Positions 17,775-26,398 of a DNA stretch of 64,000 nt are shown piece after piece. The DNA lies in contig NZ_JARQXB010000002.1 of assembly GCF_029543105.1 (NCBI RefSeq), positions 186,001-250,000 of the forward strand, given 5' to 3'. The stretch's first letter is position 1, and the number at the start of each line of letters is the position of its first letter. Below the pieces are notes generated by a model that did no database searches, was not told the DNA's origin, and worked only from the letters and a program-made list of their open reading frames with translations. The position numbers and the translations under genes were made by a program. Source of the DNA: Stenotrophomonas sp. HITSZ_GD (GTDB lineage Bacteria; Pseudomonadota; Gammaproteobacteria; Xanthomonadales; Xanthomonadaceae).

Positions 17775-19949
17775 TCAATGGTGGCCCGGGGCGAAAGGAA
17801 ACTTCAGCGATTGGTAGTAAGACAGCGAATGCGGCGGCGGTGCCTGCCCGACGGGCAGCGGCAGGCCGTTGATCGATTGCCAGTAGGCGATGCTCGCATC
17901 GCGCCACCACTGCGCCTCCTGTTGCTGGATCGCCAGGAAGCTGGCGACCTGCCGGTAGCGCTGCGCGTCCACGTAAGGCGACAGCCCGGCCCACGTCGCG
18001 CGCATCGCCGCCACCTGGTCCACGCCACGCGCGTAATGCAGCACCAGTTCGTCCCACAGCGTGCGGCCGGAGGCCATGCGGTAATCCCACGGCACATGGT
18101 GGAACCACAGCAGTTCGCGTTCGGGCACGCGCCGCGGGTCGTCGAACTGGCGGGCCAGGGCCGGGGCGTACTGCGCCACCGCATTGCTGCCCGAGCGACC
18201 GCGCGCGAAGCCGATGCCCTGCGCGTCCGCGCGGTGGTAGTAGACCGGGTCCCAATCCGGACGTTCGCTGCCGGCATCCCACGGCGCCGGCCCGTAGTGG
18301 TGTCCGCGGCCCATGAGGTGGTGCAGGCCCAGCGGGGTCATGTAGTCGACCACGGCCTCGCGCGAGGCCATCATCATCGCCACCACCGGCGCGAGGAAGG
18401 CGGGGTCGCTGCTGAAGGTCATGCCCACCCAGTCCTGCGCGATCACGCGCGCGGATTGGCGCGGATTCCAGGCCAGGCGGCCAAAGGCATACCAGTTGGC
18501 CTGGTCGAAGATCGAACCGCACCAGTTGCGGTCGCTGCCGAGGTTGGCCACGCCGGCCATGCCGCTGAGCGCGTGGCCGTGCCCTTCGATCACCTGCGCG
18601 ACGGGATGCCCCGGGCCAGGGCGCTGCGTATCGGACTGCAGCGTTTCCTCGTACAGCGTACCGAGGTACGCCAGGTGCGTGGCGAAGCCCAGGTACTCCT
18701 TGGTGATCTGGAACTCCATCATCAGCGGCGTCTTCGGCATCGCCCCGAACAGCGGATGGAACGGCTCGCGCGGCTGGAAGTCGATGGGCCCGTTCTTGAC
18801 CTGCAGCAACACGTTGTCGGCGAAGCGGCCATCGAGCGGCACGAATTCGTCGTAGGCCTGCTTGGCGCGGTCGTCCGGCTGCGCGTGCGAGTACACGAAC
18901 GCGCGCCACATCACCACGCCGCCATGCGGCCGCAATGCATCGGCGAGCAGGTTGGCGCCTTCGGCATGGCTGCGCCCGTAATCCTGCGGGCCGGGCTGGC
19001 CTTCGGAATTGGCTTTCACCAGGAAACCGCCGAAATCCGGGATCAGGCGGTAGATCTCGTCGGCCTTGGCGGCCCACCAGCGCCGCACGCGGGGATCGCG
19101 CGGGTCGGCCGTATCCAGGCCGCCGAGTTCGATCGGCGCGCTGAAACGCGCGCTCAGGTACACGCGGATGCCCCACGGCCGCAGCACCCCGGCCAGCGCG
19201 GCCGCCTTCTCCAGGTAGGCCGGCGCCAGGCTCTGCGCGCTGGCGTTGACGTTGTTGAGCACCGCGCCATTGAGCCCGATGGAGGCATTGGCGCGCGCGT
19301 AGTCGGTGTAGCGCGGGTCCAGCCAGCCGGGCAGCTTGTGCCAGTCCCAGATCGATTCGCCCGCGTAGCCGCGCTCCACGCTGCGGTCCAGGTTGTCCCA
19401 ATGGTCGAGCACGCGCAGCTGCAGCCGGGGCTGCTCGCGGACGGCGAGCGCCGACACGTCCTGGCCGGTCTGCAGCAGCCGCAGCAGATGGAACACGCCG
19501 TACAGCGTGCCGATATCGTCCGGCGCGGCGATGACCGTGAGCGCGCGGCCCGCGTGCTCCACGCGCTCGATCACGTAGCCTTCCCTGCCCAGCCCACGCA
19601 AGGGCAGCCGCAGCTGCGCCACCAGCGGCGAGGAGGCCGGCGTTCCGACCACCAGCGCGCCGCTGCCTTGCGGGGTGGCGGCCTCGGGCGGCGCATGGCC
19701 GAGCAGCCCGGCAAGGCCGCGCAGCAATTCTTCGCGCGCCGAGCGCTGCACTTCGGTATCGCGCGGCGCAACCACCACTTCCCACTGCGCGCGAATTCCC
19801 TCCGCCTGCGCGGCCGGCAGCGGCCCGTAGCGCAGCCACAGGTCGTAGCCGTCCTCGGCATGCGCGTGGCCCATCGCCGACACGGCCAGCACGAGGGCGA
19901 GAAGCCTGGCAAGCCAGTGCCCCGGGGCGGGCTGCCACGCGCCGGACAT
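17775..19949 (-). CDS. GH67 alpha-glucuronidase
   Basis: 724 residues. It removes 4-O-methyl-glucuronic acid from the terminal xylose of xylo-oligosaccharides. A signal peptide (WLARLLALVLAVSAMGHAHA) is predicted, so it acts in the periplasm or outside. The GH67 hallmark segments are GFLVKANSEGQPGPQDYGR with the general-acid Glu, LQVKNGPIDFQPREPFHPLF with the catalytic Asp, and MMEFQITKEYLGF with the second carboxylate. Length is standard. It is the first gene of the four-gene operon, 56 bp from the divergent LacI gene, with a degenerate xyl-box 44 bp upstream. Confidence 0.93.
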   Translation of the reverse strand: MSGAWQPAPGHWLARLLALVLAVSAMGHAHAEDGYDLWLRYGPLPAAQAEGIRAQWEVVVAPRDTEVQRSAREELLRGLAGLLGHAPPEAATPQGSGALVVGTPASSPLVAQLRLPLRGLGREGYVIERVEHAGRALTVIAAPDDIGTLYGVFHLLRLLQTGQDVSALAVREQPRLQLRVLDHWDNLDRSVERGYAGESIWDWHKLPGWLDPRYTDYARANASIGLNGAVLNNVNASAQSLAPAYLEKAAALAGVLRPWGIRVYLSARFSAPIELGGLDTADPRDPRVRRWWAAKADEIYRLIPDFGGFLVKANSEGQPGPQDYGRSHAEGANLLADALRPHGGVVMWRAFVYSHAQPDDRAKQAYDEFVPLDGRFADNVLLQVKNGPIDFQPREPFHPLFGAMPKTPLMMEFQITKEYLGFATHLAYLGTLYEETLQSDTQRPGPGHPVAQVIEGHGHALSGMAGVANLGSDRNWCGSIFDQANWYAFGRLAWNPRQSARVIAQDWVGMTFSSDPAFLAPVVAMMMASREAVVDYMTPLGLHHLMGRGHHYGPAPWDAGSERPDWDPVYYHRADAQGIGFARGRSGSNAVAQYAPALARQFDDPRRVPERELLWFHHVPWDYRMASGRTLWDELVLHYARGVDQVAAMRATWAGLSPYVDAQRYRQVASFLAIQQQEAQWWRDASIAYWQSINGLPLPVGQAPPPHSLSYYQSLKFPFAPGHH

Positions 19950-19992
19950 CAGCAGGCGCCGGCCATCGGACCGCCCCGTCGCCGCACGGCGC

Positions 19993-20006
19993 GGTTATCG
20001 CTACCA
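19993..20006. promoter_or_regulatory. Degenerate xyl-box between GH67 and LacI genes
   Basis: On the minus strand TGGTAGCGATAACC matches the published Xanthomonas xyl-box at 12 of 14 positions. It lies 44 bp upstream of the GH67 start and directly in front of the LacI gene, suited to control of both divergent units. It touches the ATG at 20006, one reason to suspect that the regulator starts later. Confidence 0.6.
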
Positions 20007-20041
20007 TGCCGTGGAACCGTGCGACGCCGAAGGGGCGAGGC

Positions 20042-21085
20042 TTGAGCAAGGACAACCGATCCATCCGGCGCAAGGGCCAGGCCACCACCATCGACGACGT
20101 GGCCGCGCTGGCGAAGGTCTCGCCGATGACCGTGTCCCGCGTGGTCAACGGCAAGAGCAACGTCCGCGAGGACACCCGCGAGCGCGTCATGCGCGCCGTC
20201 GACAAGCTCGGCTACACGCCCAACCTGGCCGCCAGCGCGCTGGCCGCCGCGCAGAACACCCGCCTGGCGCTGGTGTACACCAGCCCTTCCGGTGCCTACC
20301 TGCGCGACCTGCTGGTCGGCGTGCTGCACGCCGCCTCGCATACCGCGGTGCAACTGGTGATCCACTACTGGGAAGATTTCGATGCCGACGCCGAGCGCAA
20401 GGCCGCGCGGCGCCTGGCCAAGGGGGTCTCGGGCGTGATCCTGCCGCCGCCGCTGTGCGATTCGGAAGCCGCGGTGCAGGAATTCGTGCGCGCCAAGGTG
20501 CCCGTGGTGGCGATCGCCTCCGATCGCTTCAAGGACCGCATCTCCTGCGTGCGCATCGACGATTTCCACGCCGCGCGCGAGATCACCGAACACCTGATCG
20601 CGCAGGGCCACCGCCGCATCGGCTACATCAAGGGCCGCGGCGACATGGCCGCCAGCGAGCGCCGCTTCGAAGGTTTCCGCGCTGCCCTGCACGCCGCCGG
20701 CCTGCCGCTGGACCGCCACCTGGTGCAGGACGGCGACTACACCTACCGCTCGGGCCTGCTCGCCGCCGAGAAGTTGCTGGCACGCAAGCAGCCGCCCACG
20801 GCGGTGTTCGGCAGCAACGACGACATGGCCGCGGCGGTGGTTTCCGTGGCGCACCGTCGCGGGATGGACGTACCCCGCGACCTGTCGGTGGTCGGCTTCG
20901 ACGACAGCACCTCGGCCACCACGGTGTGGCCGGAGCTGAGCACCATCCGCCAGCCCATCGGCACGATGGCCGATGCCGCGGTGGACCTGCTGCTGCGCCG
21001 CATCCGCAATGGCGAGGGCAACACCGACGAGGTGTTCGCCCACGCGCTGGTCAAGCGCGAATCCGTCGCCCCGCCCGCGGGCTGA
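20042..21085 (+). CDS. xylR: LacI-family repressor, likely XylR of the xylan regulon
   Basis: 347 residues from TTG 20042. The N-terminal HTH (TTIDDVAALAKVSPMTVSRV, then VNGKSNVREDTRERV) is followed by a periplasmic-binding-protein-like effector domain ending in VVGFDDSTSATTVWPELSTIRQP. The frame is open from an ATG at 20006, which would add twelve residues (MPWNRATPKGRG). I prefer TTG because AAGGGG lies upstream and the 20006 ATG abuts an operator-like sequence. Divergent from the xylan enzyme operon, it is the obvious candidate to bind the four xyl-box-like sites. The effector (xylose or xylobiose?) is not known from sequence. Confidence 0.85.
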   Translation: MSKDNRSIRRKGQATTIDDVAALAKVSPMTVSRVVNGKSNVREDTRERVMRAVDKLGYTPNLAASALAAAQNTRLALVYTSPSGAYLRDLLVGVLHAASHTAVQLVIHYWEDFDADAERKAARRLAKGVSGVILPPPLCDSEAAVQEFVRAKVPVVAIASDRFKDRISCVRIDDFHAAREITEHLIAQGHRRIGYIKGRGDMAASERRFEGFRAALHAAGLPLDRHLVQDGDYTYRSGLLAAEKLLARKQPPTAVFGSNDDMAAAVVSVAHRRGMDVPRDLSVVGFDDSTSATTVWPELSTIRQPIGTMADAAVDLLLRRIRNGEGNTDEVFAHALVKRESVAPPAG

Positions 21086-21196
21086 AGCCGCCCGTGTCGC
21101 GGCGTGATCGCGCCGCGCCGGCCCGCTGCCCGCTTTGCCTGTCCGACCTCCCGCCACCCCGCCTCCTCGAACGCTGGCACTGCCCTGGCGCCTGGA

Positions 21197-21210
21197 TGGT
21201 AGCGCTACCA
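21197..21210. promoter_or_regulatory. Perfect xyl-box palindrome (TGGTAGCGCTACCA), orphan position
   Basis: Perfect 14-bp palindrome extending to 16 bp (21196-21211, A...T). It is the best match to the LacI-type xyl-box consensus here, but it lies downstream of both flanking genes (LacI ends at 21085, GH47 ends at 21375). It therefore has no annotated promoter to control. Confidence 0.75.
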
Positions 21211-21260
21211 TAGGGGCGGCCAAAAAAAGCAGCGGCCACGCTGCGTGCTCGTGATGACTG

Positions 21261-21283
21261 CATCGTGCCCCGGGGGCACGATG
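21261..21283. terminator. 23-bp palindrome, possible bidirectional terminator stem
   Basis: CATCGTGCCCC and its exact complement flank one G, giving an 11-bp-arm palindrome that can form a GC-rich hairpin. It lies between two convergent genes, as a shared terminator would, but no clear T-run follows on either strand. Confidence 0.4.
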
Positions 21284-21374
21284 CGACGGGGCCTACTGTA
21301 GACAACAATCGCCCCAAAGCCATGCTGCAGCGCGCAACACCGGCGCGCGCGGCATCAATCGCTGACGCGGCGGC

Positions 21375-22772
21375 TCACTTCCACGTGCGCCGCAGCGGAT
21401 GGGCCTCGGTGTTGAACACCACGGCATCGAAATCGAGCCTGCGGGCCGGCGCGAACAACAGGTAGTAGTACTTGAACGTCTCGGCGAACAGGAAGCTCTG
21501 CATCGCGTCCCGCTTCTCGCCGGTGACCACGCTCTTCAGGGCGGCGTAGCCGATGTCGGTGCGGCAGGCACGCACCAAATCCTCGAAGAACACCTTGCCC
21601 ATGCCGCGGTAACGCGCATCGCCGGTGTAGTGATGCAGGTAGTACGCCGATTCGACGATCTCCGGCCGCAGCGCGTAGCCCGGCGAGCCCACCGTCATCC
21701 GGCTGTAGTCCACCGTCTCCGGCTCGATGCCATGCAGGCGCCACATCTTCAGCCCGGATTCCTGCAGCCGACGGGCGCGCGGCACGTCACCGGACAACGC
21801 CAGCAGCGCGGGCATGAACGCATCCAGCGCGCCATAGGTGGTCTCCGTGCGGCGGCCGCTGTCCATGTCGGCATAGCCGTACCACAGCTCGTGGTCGCGC
21901 ACTTCATCGGCGAGGTAGCGGTTCACCGGCCCGATGCTCTGCTTCCACATGCGCAGGCAATCTTCGTCGCCGAACAGCTTCCAGCATTTGTAGAGGTACT
22001 CGTAGTACGAGTCGATGCCGCCGGCGATGTGGCTGGTGCGGTCCACCCAGCGGCCGGTCTGAACGTCGATCTGCGCGCCCACCAGGCCGATCGGCGAACG
22101 GCGCTTGAAGGTTTCCACCAGTGCCCGCTTGGCCTTGTCGTAATACACCGGCTTGCCGGTGAGCCGCGCCAAGGTGCCGAACTCGAGCAGCAGCGTGCCG
22201 GTTTCGGCCGGATTGCTCACTGCCCCGCTCGTCTTGCCGGTGCGCAGGTTGACGTGCGTGTACGGCAAACCGGTGGGGCTGTCGAACACCGGCAGCAGGC
22301 GGCGGCCCAGGTCCTCGGCCAGCGCGAGCAGGCGCTCGTCGCCGCTGAGCTGGTAGGCCGACAACAGCCCCCCGAGCAGGCGGATGGTGACCTCGAAGTT
22401 CTGCACGTCGATGTCCTGGTCGAACGACAGCCGCGTGACGATGAGCTCGCGCGCTTGCGCGGCTTCCTCGTCCAGGCCCATCAACATCAGGGTATCGAGC
22501 GCATCGACCGGCGACATCAGCAGCGGTTGCGCGTACCAGTCGTGGGCGCCGCCACTGAGCGGCATCAGGTCGTCGTGGCCCTGTGCGTGGCGCATGTAGC
22601 CCTGCCACGCATGCCGCGTTTCCTCGCGTACGCGCTCGGCCAGGCGCTGCGCTTCGGCCTCGTCCACCTGCGGCACGGCGGCCAGGGCGGGCGCCGCGGC
22701 GCTGGCCTGCGAGGGCGCGAGCACGGGGGAGAGCAGCAAGGACAAGGCGAGCATCAGCGGGCGGGCGGTCAT
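21375..22772 (-). CDS. Secreted GH47 alpha-1,2-mannosidase
   Basis: 465 residues with a signal peptide (MTARPLMLALSLLLSPVLA). The (alpha/alpha)7-barrel signatures are SPVDALDTLMLMGLDEEA, NFEVTIRLLGGLLSAYQLSG, HIAGGIDSYYEYLYKCWKLF, LRPEIVESAYYLHHYTGD, SFLFAETFKYYYLLFAP, and the Ca-binding Thr in FNTEAHPL. GH47 enzymes are inverting alpha-1,2-mannosidases, best known from eukaryotic N-glycan trimming and rare in bacteria. It is the last gene of the LacI-FHS-kinase-isomerase operon, 60 bp after the isomerase. Expected role: release of free mannose from high-mannose glycans or alpha-mannan outside the cytoplasm. Confidence 0.88.
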   Translation of the reverse strand: MTARPLMLALSLLLSPVLAPSQASAAAPALAAVPQVDEAEAQRLAERVREETRHAWQGYMRHAQGHDDLMPLSGGAHDWYAQPLLMSPVDALDTLMLMGLDEEAAQARELIVTRLSFDQDIDVQNFEVTIRLLGGLLSAYQLSGDERLLALAEDLGRRLLPVFDSPTGLPYTHVNLRTGKTSGAVSNPAETGTLLLEFGTLARLTGKPVYYDKAKRALVETFKRRSPIGLVGAQIDVQTGRWVDRTSHIAGGIDSYYEYLYKCWKLFGDEDCLRMWKQSIGPVNRYLADEVRDHELWYGYADMDSGRRTETTYGALDAFMPALLALSGDVPRARRLQESGLKMWRLHGIEPETVDYSRMTVGSPGYALRPEIVESAYYLHHYTGDARYRGMGKVFFEDLVRACRTDIGYAALKSVVTGEKRDAMQSFLFAETFKYYYLLFAPARRLDFDAVVFNTEAHPLRRTWK

Positions 22773-22832
22773 GCGGTCACTCCATGCGGCAAGGGAGAAA
22801 CGGCGCGCGGTCGGGCGCGCCGTGGCAGCAGG

Positions 22833-24035
22833 TCAGGCGGCGGGGCGGACGACGTTGAGCACTTCGTAGCAGGCGCCCATGGTGTGGTAATCGGTCTTGC
22901 CGGCCGGGCTCTTCTCGTCGCTGTACTTGCGGTTGTCGGCGTCCAGGATGCGGTACCAAGCGCCGTACCGATGGTCGACGAAGTGCTGCCAGGCATAGGT
23001 CCACAGCCGCTCGTACCAGCGCCAGTAGGCGGCATCGCCGGTGCGCTCGGCCAACAGCGCGGCGGCGGCCAGCGACTCGGCCTGCACCCAGAAGTACTTG
23101 TCGTCGTCGCACACCCTGCCCTGCGGGTCGAAGCCGTAGTACAGCCCGCCGCGGGCGTCGTCCCAGGCGCGCGCGACGGCGGTGTCGAACAGGTGCATGG
23201 CGGCGGGCACCAGCCAATCGGCCTGGACGTGGCGGTCGAGGATCAGCAGCAGCTTGGCCCACTCGGTCTGGTGGCCGGGCTGGAAGCCCCACGGCCGGAA
23301 CAGGTGCTTGGGATCGTCGCGGTGGTAATCCCAGTCGACCTGCCATTGGCGGTCGTAGTGCTCCCACACCAGCCCGCCGGCCAGCGCCGCCTGGCGGCGG
23401 GTCATGTGGTCGGCCAGCAACAGGGCGCGGTCGAGATAACGGCGCTCACCGCTGGCCTCGAACGCGGCCAGCATGGCCTCGCACATGTGCATGTTGGCGT
23501 TCTGGCCACGGTAATCGCTGAAATGCCAGTGCGGGTCGGCCTCGTCGCGGTACAAGCCCGCTTCGGCTTCCCAGAAGTGGCGCTCGAGCAAGGCCCAGGT
23601 TTCGTCCATCCAGCCGCGCGCCTCTTCCACGCCGGCCTTCAAGGCGGTGCTGTAGGCCAGCAGCACGAACGCCACGCCGTAGCAGTGCCGGGTGGCGTCT
23701 TCCACCTGCCCGTCGCGCACGGTCCAGGCGTAGCCGCCGGTGGCCGCATCGCGATGCACCTCGCGCAGGTAGCGCAGGCCATGGTGCACGGCTTGCAGAT
23801 ATTCGGGATCGCCGAACTCGCGATAGGCCATCGCATAGTTGAAGACGAAGCGCGTGCTGCTGACCAGGTGGCGGTGGCCGGGATCGTAGACGCTGCCGTC
23901 GTCGCGAAAATACTGGAAGAAACCGCCGGCCGGGTCGATCGCGCGCGGGTGGTAGAAGGCCATCGTGTCGGCGATGTGCGCGCGCAGGAATTGCGGCGAG
24001 CGGAAGTCCTGCAGGGTGTCATCAAGCATGGGCAT
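22833..24035 (-). CDS. AGE-family sugar isomerase, probable mannose isomerase
   Basis: 400 residues, cytoplasmic, predicted (alpha/alpha)6 barrel. Family blocks are SSTRFVFNYAMAYREFGD, the His of RHCYGVAFVLLAY, ANMHMCEAMLAAFEASGE, GFQPGHQTEWAKLLLIL, KYFWVQAESLAAAALL and the late His of KTDYHTMGACYEV. The family includes N-acylglucosamine 2-epimerase, cellobiose 2-epimerase and mannose/sulfoquinovose isomerases (YihS type). Alpha-mannosidase and fructokinase neighbours favour mannose to fructose. ATG 24035 (or 24029) overlaps the kinase stop by a few bases, so the genes are coupled. Confidence 0.82.
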   Translation of the reverse strand: MPMLDDTLQDFRSPQFLRAHIADTMAFYHPRAIDPAGGFFQYFRDDGSVYDPGHRHLVSSTRFVFNYAMAYREFGDPEYLQAVHHGLRYLREVHRDAATGGYAWTVRDGQVEDATRHCYGVAFVLLAYSTALKAGVEEARGWMDETWALLERHFWEAEAGLYRDEADPHWHFSDYRGQNANMHMCEAMLAAFEASGERRYLDRALLLADHMTRRQAALAGGLVWEHYDRQWQVDWDYHRDDPKHLFRPWGFQPGHQTEWAKLLLILDRHVQADWLVPAAMHLFDTAVARAWDDARGGLYYGFDPQGRVCDDDKYFWVQAESLAAAALLAERTGDAAYWRWYERLWTYAWQHFVDHRYGAWYRILDADNRKYSDEKSPAGKTDYHTMGACYEVLNVVRPAA

Positions 24036-25017
24036 GGGTGTTCCGTAGCAGGTGCGAGACTTCTTCGGCCGAGGGCATCGCGGCAAACGCGCCGTGCCGG
24101 GTGACGGCCAGCGCGCCAACCGCCGCGCCGTACCGCACCGCCGCTTCGATGGCGTCGCGGTCGGCGACGAACGCCCCGAAGCCGGCGCCGTGCCCCCCAC
24201 GCACGCCGATGTGCACGAGCAGGCCGGCGACGAAGGCATCGCCGGCGGCGGTGGTATCGCGCACGGTCACCTCGAAACCGGGTACCTCGCCTTGCGCGTG
24301 CGCGGCATACCAGCGCAGCGGCCCGCCGCCGTCGGTGACGACCAGCAGGCGCGCGCGGCCGGCGAACAGGCGCTCGCGCACCGCCGCCTCGCCCTCGGCG
24401 CCCAACGGCGCGGCCAGGTAGGCCAGCTCCTCGCGCGAAAGCTTCACCAGATCCGCCAGGCACAGCGCCTCCCACAGCGTGGGCAGCGGGTCCACGCCCA
24501 GCGGCCACAGCGCCGGGCGCAGGTTCAGGTCCATGCTGACCAGGGCGCCGGCGGAAGCGGCACGGCGCATGCCGGCGAGCGTGGTGGCGGCGATCGCCGG
24601 TTCGGTCATGCTGTTGGAACACACGTGGAACGCGCCGGTGCCGGCGAAGCAGGCCTCGGCGAAATCCGCCTCGCCAAACAGCAGGTCCGCCGCCGGCGGC
24701 CGGTAGAAGCTGAAGCTGCGTTCGCCGTGCGCGTCCAGGGCGACGAACGCCAGCGCGGTCTTGGCCGCGTGCGTGCGCACGATGCAATCGGTCGCCACGC
24801 CCGCCTCGACGAAGCTGTCATGCAGGAAATCGCCGAACATGTCCTGGCCGAGCATGCCGGCGAAGTGGCTGTCGGCCCCCAGCCGCGCGGCCGCGACGGC
24901 CACGTTCGCCGGCGCGCCGCCGGCGAACTGCAGGAACGCGCGCGGTGCCTGCGGGTCGGCCCGCGGCGCGGCGAGCATGTCGATCAACGCCTCGCCGAAA
25001 CACACGATCTTCGACAC
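24022..25017 (-). CDS. PfkB-family sugar kinase, probable fructokinase
   Basis: 331 residues. The ribokinase fold starts MSKIVCFGEALIDMLA. GGAPANVAVAAARLGADSHF is the sugar-binding segment. The C-terminal signature DTTAAGDAFVAGLL carries the catalytic-base Asp and anion hole in the AAGD form common in fructokinases. No signal peptide. It starts 3 bp after the FHS transporter stop and overlaps the AGE-family gene. In this context it would phosphorylate fructose made by the isomerase, giving fructose-6-phosphate without mannose-6-phosphate isomerase. A 2-keto sugar kinase of other specificity is possible. Confidence 0.88.
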   Translation of the reverse strand: MSKIVCFGEALIDMLAAPRADPQAPRAFLQFAGGAPANVAVAAARLGADSHFAGMLGQDMFGDFLHDSFVEAGVATDCIVRTHAAKTALAFVALDAHGERSFSFYRPPAADLLFGEADFAEACFAGTGAFHVCSNSMTEPAIAATTLAGMRRAASAGALVSMDLNLRPALWPLGVDPLPTLWEALCLADLVKLSREELAYLAAPLGAEGEAAVRERLFAGRARLLVVTDGGGPLRWYAAHAQGEVPGFEVTVRDTTAAGDAFVAGLLVHIGVRGGHGAGFGAFVADRDAIEAAVRYGAAVGALAVTRHGAFAAMPSAEEVSHLLRNTHAHA

Positions 25018-25020
25018 GAT

Positions 25021-26349
25021 TCAGGCACCCTCGACCACGGAGCCATCCTTGCGCAGAGCCGGCAGGCGGCTGCCGGACAGGCCAAAGAACACGATGTAGC
25101 CGTAGCACAGCAGCGGCAGCACGAACGAGGGCTGCAGGCCGATGCGGTCGGCCAGCGCGCCCTGCAGGAACGGCACCAGCGCGCCACCGACGATGGCCAT
25201 GATCAGCAGGCTCGACGCCTTGTTGGTCAACGGGCCCAGGCGCTCGATGCTCAGCGCGAAGATGGTCGGGAACATGATCGAGTTGAACAGGCCGATCGAC
25301 ACCAGGCTGTACATCGCCAGCGCGCCGCTGCTGCTCATGCTGGTGGCCAGCAGCAGCATGTTGACGCCCGCGAAGGCGGCCAGCAGCTTGTTGGGCGACA
25401 GCTTGGCCAGCAACACGGACCCGGCGAAGCGGCCGATCATCGCCAGCATCCAGTACAGGCCCAGGTAGTGCGCCGCCTGCTGCTCGGTGATGCCGCCGAT
25501 CTTCGGCAGCGAGAAGTAGTTGACCATCAGCGAGCCGATCGCCACTTCCGCGCCGACGTAGAAGAAGATCGCGCCCACGCCGAAGAACACGTGGCGATGG
25601 CGCAGCGCCTGGCCGAGCGTGTGCTTCTGGTGGTCGGCCTGCTCGGTGGTGCTGGCCAGCGACGGCAGGCGGAACAGGTAGACCACCACCGCCAGCACGA
25701 ACAGCACCACGGCCAGCAGCAGGTAGGGGCCCTGCACCGACTGCGCTTCCTGCGCGCGGTAGGCGGCCTGTTCGGCCGGGCCCAGCGCGGCCAGCTGCTC
25801 GGAGCTCATCACGGTGTTGGAGAGGATCAGCAGCCCGCCGAAGAACGGCGCCAGCGTCGTGCCGAGCGAGTTCAGCGCCTGCGCCAGGGTCAGGCGGCTG
25901 GAGCTGGTGCTTTCCGGTCCGAGCAGCGCGACATACGGGTTGGCCGCCACCTGCAGCACGGTGATGCCGCTGGCGAGCACGAACAACGCCGCCAGGAAGG
26001 CTTCGTAGACGCGCAGCGAAGCGGCCGGCCAGAAGCCCAGCGCGCCGATCCCGGCGATCGCCAGGCCGGCCACGATGCCCTTCTTGTAGCCCAGGCGAGC
26101 GACCAGGCGGCCGGCCGGCAGCGACATCAGGAAGTACGCGCCGAAGAAGGTGAACTGCACCAGCATCGCGCGGGTGTAGTTGAGCTCGAACACCGCCTTC
26201 AGGTGCGGGATGAGGATGTCGTTGAGGCAGGTCAGGAAGCCCCACATGAAGAAGATCGAGGTGACCACCGCGAGGGCGACGCCGCGATTGACGCTGCCGG
26301 CCTCGACAGGCTGCGCGGCGCGGGGGGGAAGTCCGGGAGAAATGGGCAT
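25021..26349 (-). CDS. FHS-family sugar:H+ symporter (FucP/GluP type)
   Basis: 442 residues with twelve predicted membrane helices. FHS hallmarks are MWGFLTCLNDILIPHLKAVF in helix 1, LQVAANPYVALLGPE in helix 4 to 5, and SIMFPTIFALSIERLGPLT in helix 10. The family transports fucose, galactose, glucose or mannose with protons. In this operon mannose is the likely substrate. The gene lies 49 bp after the LacI regulator and 3 bp before the kinase. ATG 26349 gives a 24-residue cytoplasmic N-terminus before helix 1. Confidence 0.88.
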   Translation of the reverse strand: MPISPGLPPRAAQPVEAGSVNRGVALAVVTSIFFMWGFLTCLNDILIPHLKAVFELNYTRAMLVQFTFFGAYFLMSLPAGRLVARLGYKKGIVAGLAIAGIGALGFWPAASLRVYEAFLAALFVLASGITVLQVAANPYVALLGPESTSSSRLTLAQALNSLGTTLAPFFGGLLILSNTVMSSEQLAALGPAEQAAYRAQEAQSVQGPYLLLAVVLFVLAVVVYLFRLPSLASTTEQADHQKHTLGQALRHRHVFFGVGAIFFYVGAEVAIGSLMVNYFSLPKIGGITEQQAAHYLGLYWMLAMIGRFAGSVLLAKLSPNKLLAAFAGVNMLLLATSMSSSGALAMYSLVSIGLFNSIMFPTIFALSIERLGPLTNKASSLLIMAIVGGALVPFLQGALADRIGLQPSFVLPLLCYGYIVFFGLSGSRLPALRKDGSVVEGA

Positions 26350-26398
26350 GGAAGGGCCTGTCGGTCGGGTAAGGGAAAGGTAAGGCGGGGGGATGTGG

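Larger units (their letters stand above)
21086..21374. other. Convergent intergenic region with orphan operator and palindrome
   Basis: 289 bp between the convergent LacI and GH47 genes. It contains the most symmetric xyl-box of the window (21197-21210), a 7-A run after it, and a 23-bp palindrome (21261-21283). No credible gene is seen. Confidence 0.6.

Noticed and set aside
17295-20045. Plus-strand open frame of 916 codons
   Set aside because: Antisense to the GH67 and esterase genes, with biased composition and no family features.
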